In this document: one piece after another, positions 60,230 to 64,000 of the stretch
Numbering within the stretch: the stretch's first letter is position 1
Layout: every line of letters starts with the position of its first letter
NCBI RefSeq assembly: GCF_000003815.2
Contig: NC_049990.1
Span: 8,282,758-8,346,757, forward strand
Origin: Branchiostoma floridae
Lineage: Eukaryota > Chordata > Leptocardii > Amphioxiformes > Branchiostomatidae
Length of the DNA stretch: 64,000 nucleotides
Reading direction: 5' to 3'
Program-made: the position numbers and the translations under genes
The notes under the pieces: model-generated
What the model was told of the DNA's origin: nothing
Databases searched by the model: none
What the model saw: only the letters and a program-made list of their open reading frames with translations

Positions 60230-60465
60230 TGGTGTAAGAAGAGAGGAGGGGTAGGAGGAGAGCGCAGACTGAGAGGGATGAGAATAGAGAAGAGTGAATG
60301 AGGAAGATAAAGATGAAGAGAGGAGGGGACAGGATGAGAAGGAAGGAAGGGAGGAAGGAAGGAAGAAAGAAAAAAAGAAAGAAGGAAAGAGAAAATGAAT
60401 GATCATAATTCATTTATTCATTTCTTTCCATTCATTCATTCATCCATCCATCCATTCATTAAGGA
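60230..60465. repeat. Polypurine tract and CATT/CATC microsatellite
   Basis: A purine-only-like GA/GAAG-rich stretch of about 160 bp ends near 60393, followed by (CATT)n/(CATC)n at about 60412-60460. Confidence 0.85.
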
Positions 60466-61184
60466 TGTAGAGAGAAGAGGTCAAGAGGAGAGGTCAAAAG
60501 CCATGACAGAAAAGGACAATGGAACAAAAAGGAAGCTTAAGGACAGGAAGAAGGAATGGAAAGGGAAAAATTAAAGGAGAAAAGATAGATAGAAAGAAGT
60601 ACCAGAGATGACCCTTACATCATGTCAATGAGACTTCTAACCCATTGTTTCCCCCTCCGGATGTCCTGTTTCCTCCCAAACCACACACATAACGCGGGAA
60701 ACTTTATGTTGCATAACATATCGACTAATCAGCTACGAAGGAGATTGTGTCGGCAGTCGGGTTAATGTATCTCATCATGCTCATGATCGTCCACATTACG
60801 GTCTTCCTTTTAGAGCTCCGCAGGGACACTTTCCGCAGAAGTGTGGGGATGAGCAGACAGTGCTCAGCAGGTGTCTGGGCCATGGGCCAATGGCCGGGCA
60901 AGACCTTTTGATCACTCCATCATTTTTCCAACTTGCGAAATGTACCAGCGGACTGATAATATGTAAATGATGGTGATAACCTGTGTTCCGTGGTTGGTCT
61001 TATATTCAATTTGGGCTGTGGTGATTACGCAACCTGACAAAACCCTGTTGTACTTGTATGTCTTCTTAGTGGACTCCACTAAACATTTCACTAGTATATA
61101 AAAGAAGTAACTTTCAGCTCCATTTGAAAATAACCCTGGCTATATCAAAGTTTTCCCTCTCTCTACCTAAAGTAGCATACATGT

Positions 61185-61245
61185 TCCAGTGGTCAGTGAC
61201 CCTGCTCTAAGACCTGAGGGTCGAGGGTTCAAAACCCCACCATTG
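61185..61245 (+). repeat. tRNA-derived SINE head
   Basis: AGTGGTCAGTGACCC (A-box-like, about 61188) and GGGTTCAAAAC (B box, 61225-61235) are spaced as in a tRNA, with GCTCTAAGACCTGAGGGTCG between. A true tRNA is unlikely because the acceptor stem does not pair. Confidence 0.65.
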
Positions 61246-62489
61246 TCCTCTGCCCAGCATGCATTCAACTGGAAAAAGTTGCAGTCATCAGATGATGGGA
61301 TGTTAAGGGATGTCCACCTAACTCTGCTCTTGTCAAAAAGAGGTAGGGCAATTTCTCTGGTACATTGAACCTACAACATCTGTCTACCTTGTAAAAATCA
61401 GGGGAATATTAGTTTTCAGAAAGCTTAACACAGTAAAATCCAGCACATCTACATCTAAATTTTCTCCCATGACTTCCCAGCCGTACATGGCCAGGTGTCA
61501 ATGCCATGGACGAGCGCCCAGTCAGGACCCTTTCATCCTGATGACATCCCTGTACATCCGTGATGAAGCATTCACTGGTCCCGACCACTATCAGTGGACC
61601 AATAAAATGTAACGGTACTTTTTCAGTCTGACCCATCCCTACATTCTAGTAACAGGCAATTGGTGATGCAACAATTGCAGAACTTCAAGCTGACACGAAG
61701 GGCAAAGTACAAAATTCCCCTCCTACAGTGTCTAAACTTTGCTCAAGTGGAAGTTTGGAGTTTTAAGGTTCAGTAAAATGGCACAGATTGGTGATTCTCC
61801 AATTTTGTCCAGTTGAAGTGGTTGCCTGATGTGAGGTCATGACCTCTCGGTTGGGTGGGGCCATCATGGGCCGTTGATAGGGCAAGACCTTTCCGTGACC
61901 ATGGGCTTTTTGATGGCACGTATTGTTTCCGAAATGTGGTGATGGAGCAATAATGTCCGCTGATGTCATACCAGCAGTGTTCCGTGATGACGACTTTATC
62001 CGAGGGCTTTGATTACGACAAGGTGAAAACTTCCACCCAAAAAGTCTACTTCAAGTTTCGTGTGCCAGTAGAAGTGTTCGATATCAATGATGGCGTATGC
62101 TTCTAACTCATCGCATGTCAATAACTTCAAAGCCTAGCATCTTCAGTCAGTAGAATACATTTCTGCGACCTACCATTTGACAGTGTACTTTGATCTGCAT
62201 CCTCCTTTGCTGCCTGGGAAAAGGAAGATCCCTTTTGGACTCAGTGTGCTTTTATTGGCCAGGCCATCATTCAGCCAGAGCTGACCAACTAGCCCAAAGA
62301 CATTGCTACGAGTGTGAAGCTACTAGTAACAGGTTTTTGCCACATCCGTTCTCCTATCGGATGGTTTCCTTTTAAATGTGGCCTCCTTAAGAGTAAGACC
62401 AAGATGCTTGATTGAATCAAGGAGATTCTAGTCTCCTCTGAAGCCCTGCAATCCCTACCAGTTGCTTGCAAATTCAGATCATTGACAGC

Positions 62490-62555
62490 AAGGTCAGGAT
62501 CTGAACCCATGACCTTGCAGCTTAGATGTGGGATTGCTGATCACCAGACCAGAAG
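62490..62555 (-). repeat. tRNA-derived SINE head
   Basis: On the minus strand TCTGGTGATCAGC (A-box-like, near 62550-62538) and GGGTTCAGATCC (B box, 62508-62497) have tRNA-like spacing. Confidence 0.55.
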
Positions 62556-64000
62556 AAGTTACTGTTACAGCATTTTCCAATAACTCTAGCTGGAGCACTC
62601 TGGGAAAAGATACAAGCATAAATTACGTCAGCAAGTTCATTTTTGAGACACATGCAATGTGTGCTTATCATATCTCATCATCAAAATGGCTTGATGTTCA
62701 AAACAGCTGCTCCCTTGACAAATCAGCGGTGTGTTGCAAAAAAGGGGGTGTATTCGGACATGACTGGGCTGACCCGTACATGCTCTGGCCAGCCAAGTGG
62801 AATGGTGGTTCCCTACGGAGGTGGCATCAGCACATCCTCACACCCGCCCCGGTCACACCCCACTGGTCGGGCTCTCTAATATCCACTCCAGCTCAGCCAT
62901 GGGATCCTCTGATGAACCAATAATCCTCAACACATGCAATAAAACAGCTCCTCCAGGGCTGATGTTATCACTGTTTGTTACAGCTTCCGCTGATGATACT
63001 TGCCACCTTGATGAGTATTGTACGGCTCGATATACATCATGGATTGCCTAGAATCCATTCATCAATTCAAACTTCACTTAAACAGCCCCGTTTTGTGCCA
63101 AACCTGTACAACAATGGGGTAACTCATGTAGAACAGTAGAAGTTGTCCTTTTTAACTCACATCAATATACATGTACGGCAAGTACGAGGGGACGACTTCT
63201 GTTAACATTTCTGCTACGTTGTAAGCCCAGAATTTTTAGCAATACATCATTAAGTTCTGAATATTATATCAGATTCCATCCATTCCATTGCACAATTTAG
63301 TAAAAATGACATTCCAAAACAAACATCTAGAACAACAAATTTTATAGTCATCTTTAATGATCACATTTATTGTCAAGTCTATAATGTAAACTAATGATCT
63401 AGTTTCACATTAATACACCATTTGCAGAGATAGCCAATTTCCAGACAAAAATCATCCTTTTTTCCATCCATAAAACCACATAATGACCCCATCCACAGAC
63501 AAAGGCAATATTACACCTCTGAATGACAAATCATGCAATAAAGCTTTGTCTACCGTAATGTTCTCTCCCTGCCTCAAACGCATGTACAAATTTCCTTGTG
63601 GCACTCCCCTCTTCAACCTATCCAATTGTCGAATATTATAAATGACTCGGTTAGAGGCGGATAAAATAGCTCTTTCTGAAACTAATCCATGAAGTTTTGC
63701 ACCTTATTGATTGTTTCTGTACTGAATGGTTTCCACACAGTGACCTGAGAAAATGACTCACACGAACTTGTGGTATTGAACAAGCTTCTTGCCTGGAAAG
63801 GACCAAACAGAGACTAACTTGATTCTAATCCCACCCTGGTGGCAATAACCCTTTATCGCTGTTGCAATCTAAATGGCATAACTAGTAAACCTTGTGCTCG
63901 CTAAACTCACACATTTTGCACATGAAATTCTGCATTAGGAATAGGATATATCCCAGTTTTGTTTTTAAAGATGTGGTGTGGTCTTCAGTGATAAAGAACT

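Larger units (their letters stand above)
35530..64000. other. Upstream/5' intronic region of ANOS1 without detected exons
   Basis: 28 kb in which I could not find the required 5' ANOS1 exon(s) or any other gene. It contains the repeats listed separately and an assembly gap. Unique, GC-richer blocks lie at about 43490-43760, 45900-46420, 57960-59050, 59390-60010 and 60720-61030. The open frames are short and lack recognisable domains. Confidence 0.5.

Noticed and set aside
61185-61260. Possible functional tRNA gene
   Set aside because: The internal promoter boxes are present but the acceptor and anticodon stems do not pair; a SINE fragment fits better.
62528-62923. A 131-codon open frame on the plus strand
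   Set aside because: No recognisable domain, atypical composition, and it overlaps a SINE fragment at its start.

Overview
The window is eukaryotic genomic DNA with three recognisable protein-coding genes. All are split into many short exons with GT..AG introns, and the non-coding DNA is dense in small repeats. Gene content, intron sizes and recurring 'tacatgta'-rich AT-biased sequence suggest an invertebrate deuterostome, most likely a lancelet (Branchiostoma). The species call is an inference. There are no bacterial, phage or CRISPR features. Bases 49578-49943 are an assembly gap (N).

Layout. (1) 1-12841, minus strand: MRE11, the nuclease of the MRE11-RAD50-NBS1 complex. Thirteen exons in one continuous reading frame start at the ATG at 12841 and run off the left edge inside the Gly-Arg-rich region (572 complete codons in view). 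(2) 12842-13435: a 594-bp intergenic space with two divergent start codons, probably a bidirectional promoter. (3) 13436-15225, plus strand: a complete three-exon ankyrin-repeat gene, ANKRD39-like, 180 aa. (4) 15226-19257: a gene-free interval where ANKRD39 and the next gene converge tail to tail. (5) 19258-35529, minus strand: thirteen exons of anosmin-1 (ANOS1/KAL1), with part of the Cys-rich box, a WAP domain, four fibronectin type III domains and a C-terminal tail. Its signal-peptide exon(s) were not found and lie to the right or outside. (6) 35530-64000: 28 kb without a supportable coding exon, probably the 5' intron and upstream region of ANOS1. It holds tandem repeats, inverted-repeat elements, tRNA-like SINE fragments, microsatellites and some less repetitive islands that may be regulatory.

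Functionally, MRE11 (DNA double-strand-break repair) shares a promoter region with ANKRD39 (a small ankyrin protein). ANOS1 is an extracellular-matrix/neurite-guidance protein without an evident link to the other two.

I do not see a convincing new multi-gene system. The points most worth a second look are: the MRE11/ANKRD39 head-to-head pair (in human, as I recall, MRE11 is head to head with a different ankyrin gene, ANKRD49); a hydrophobic, GPI-signal-like C-terminus on ANOS1; broken tandem copies of exon acceptor edges in both MRE11 and ANOS1; a cluster of a 16-nt palindromic motif, including a perfect 32-bp palindrome; several foldback or short inverted-repeat elements with identifiable target duplications; and an alternating two-type (dimeric) tandem repeat near 42.4-43.4 kb.
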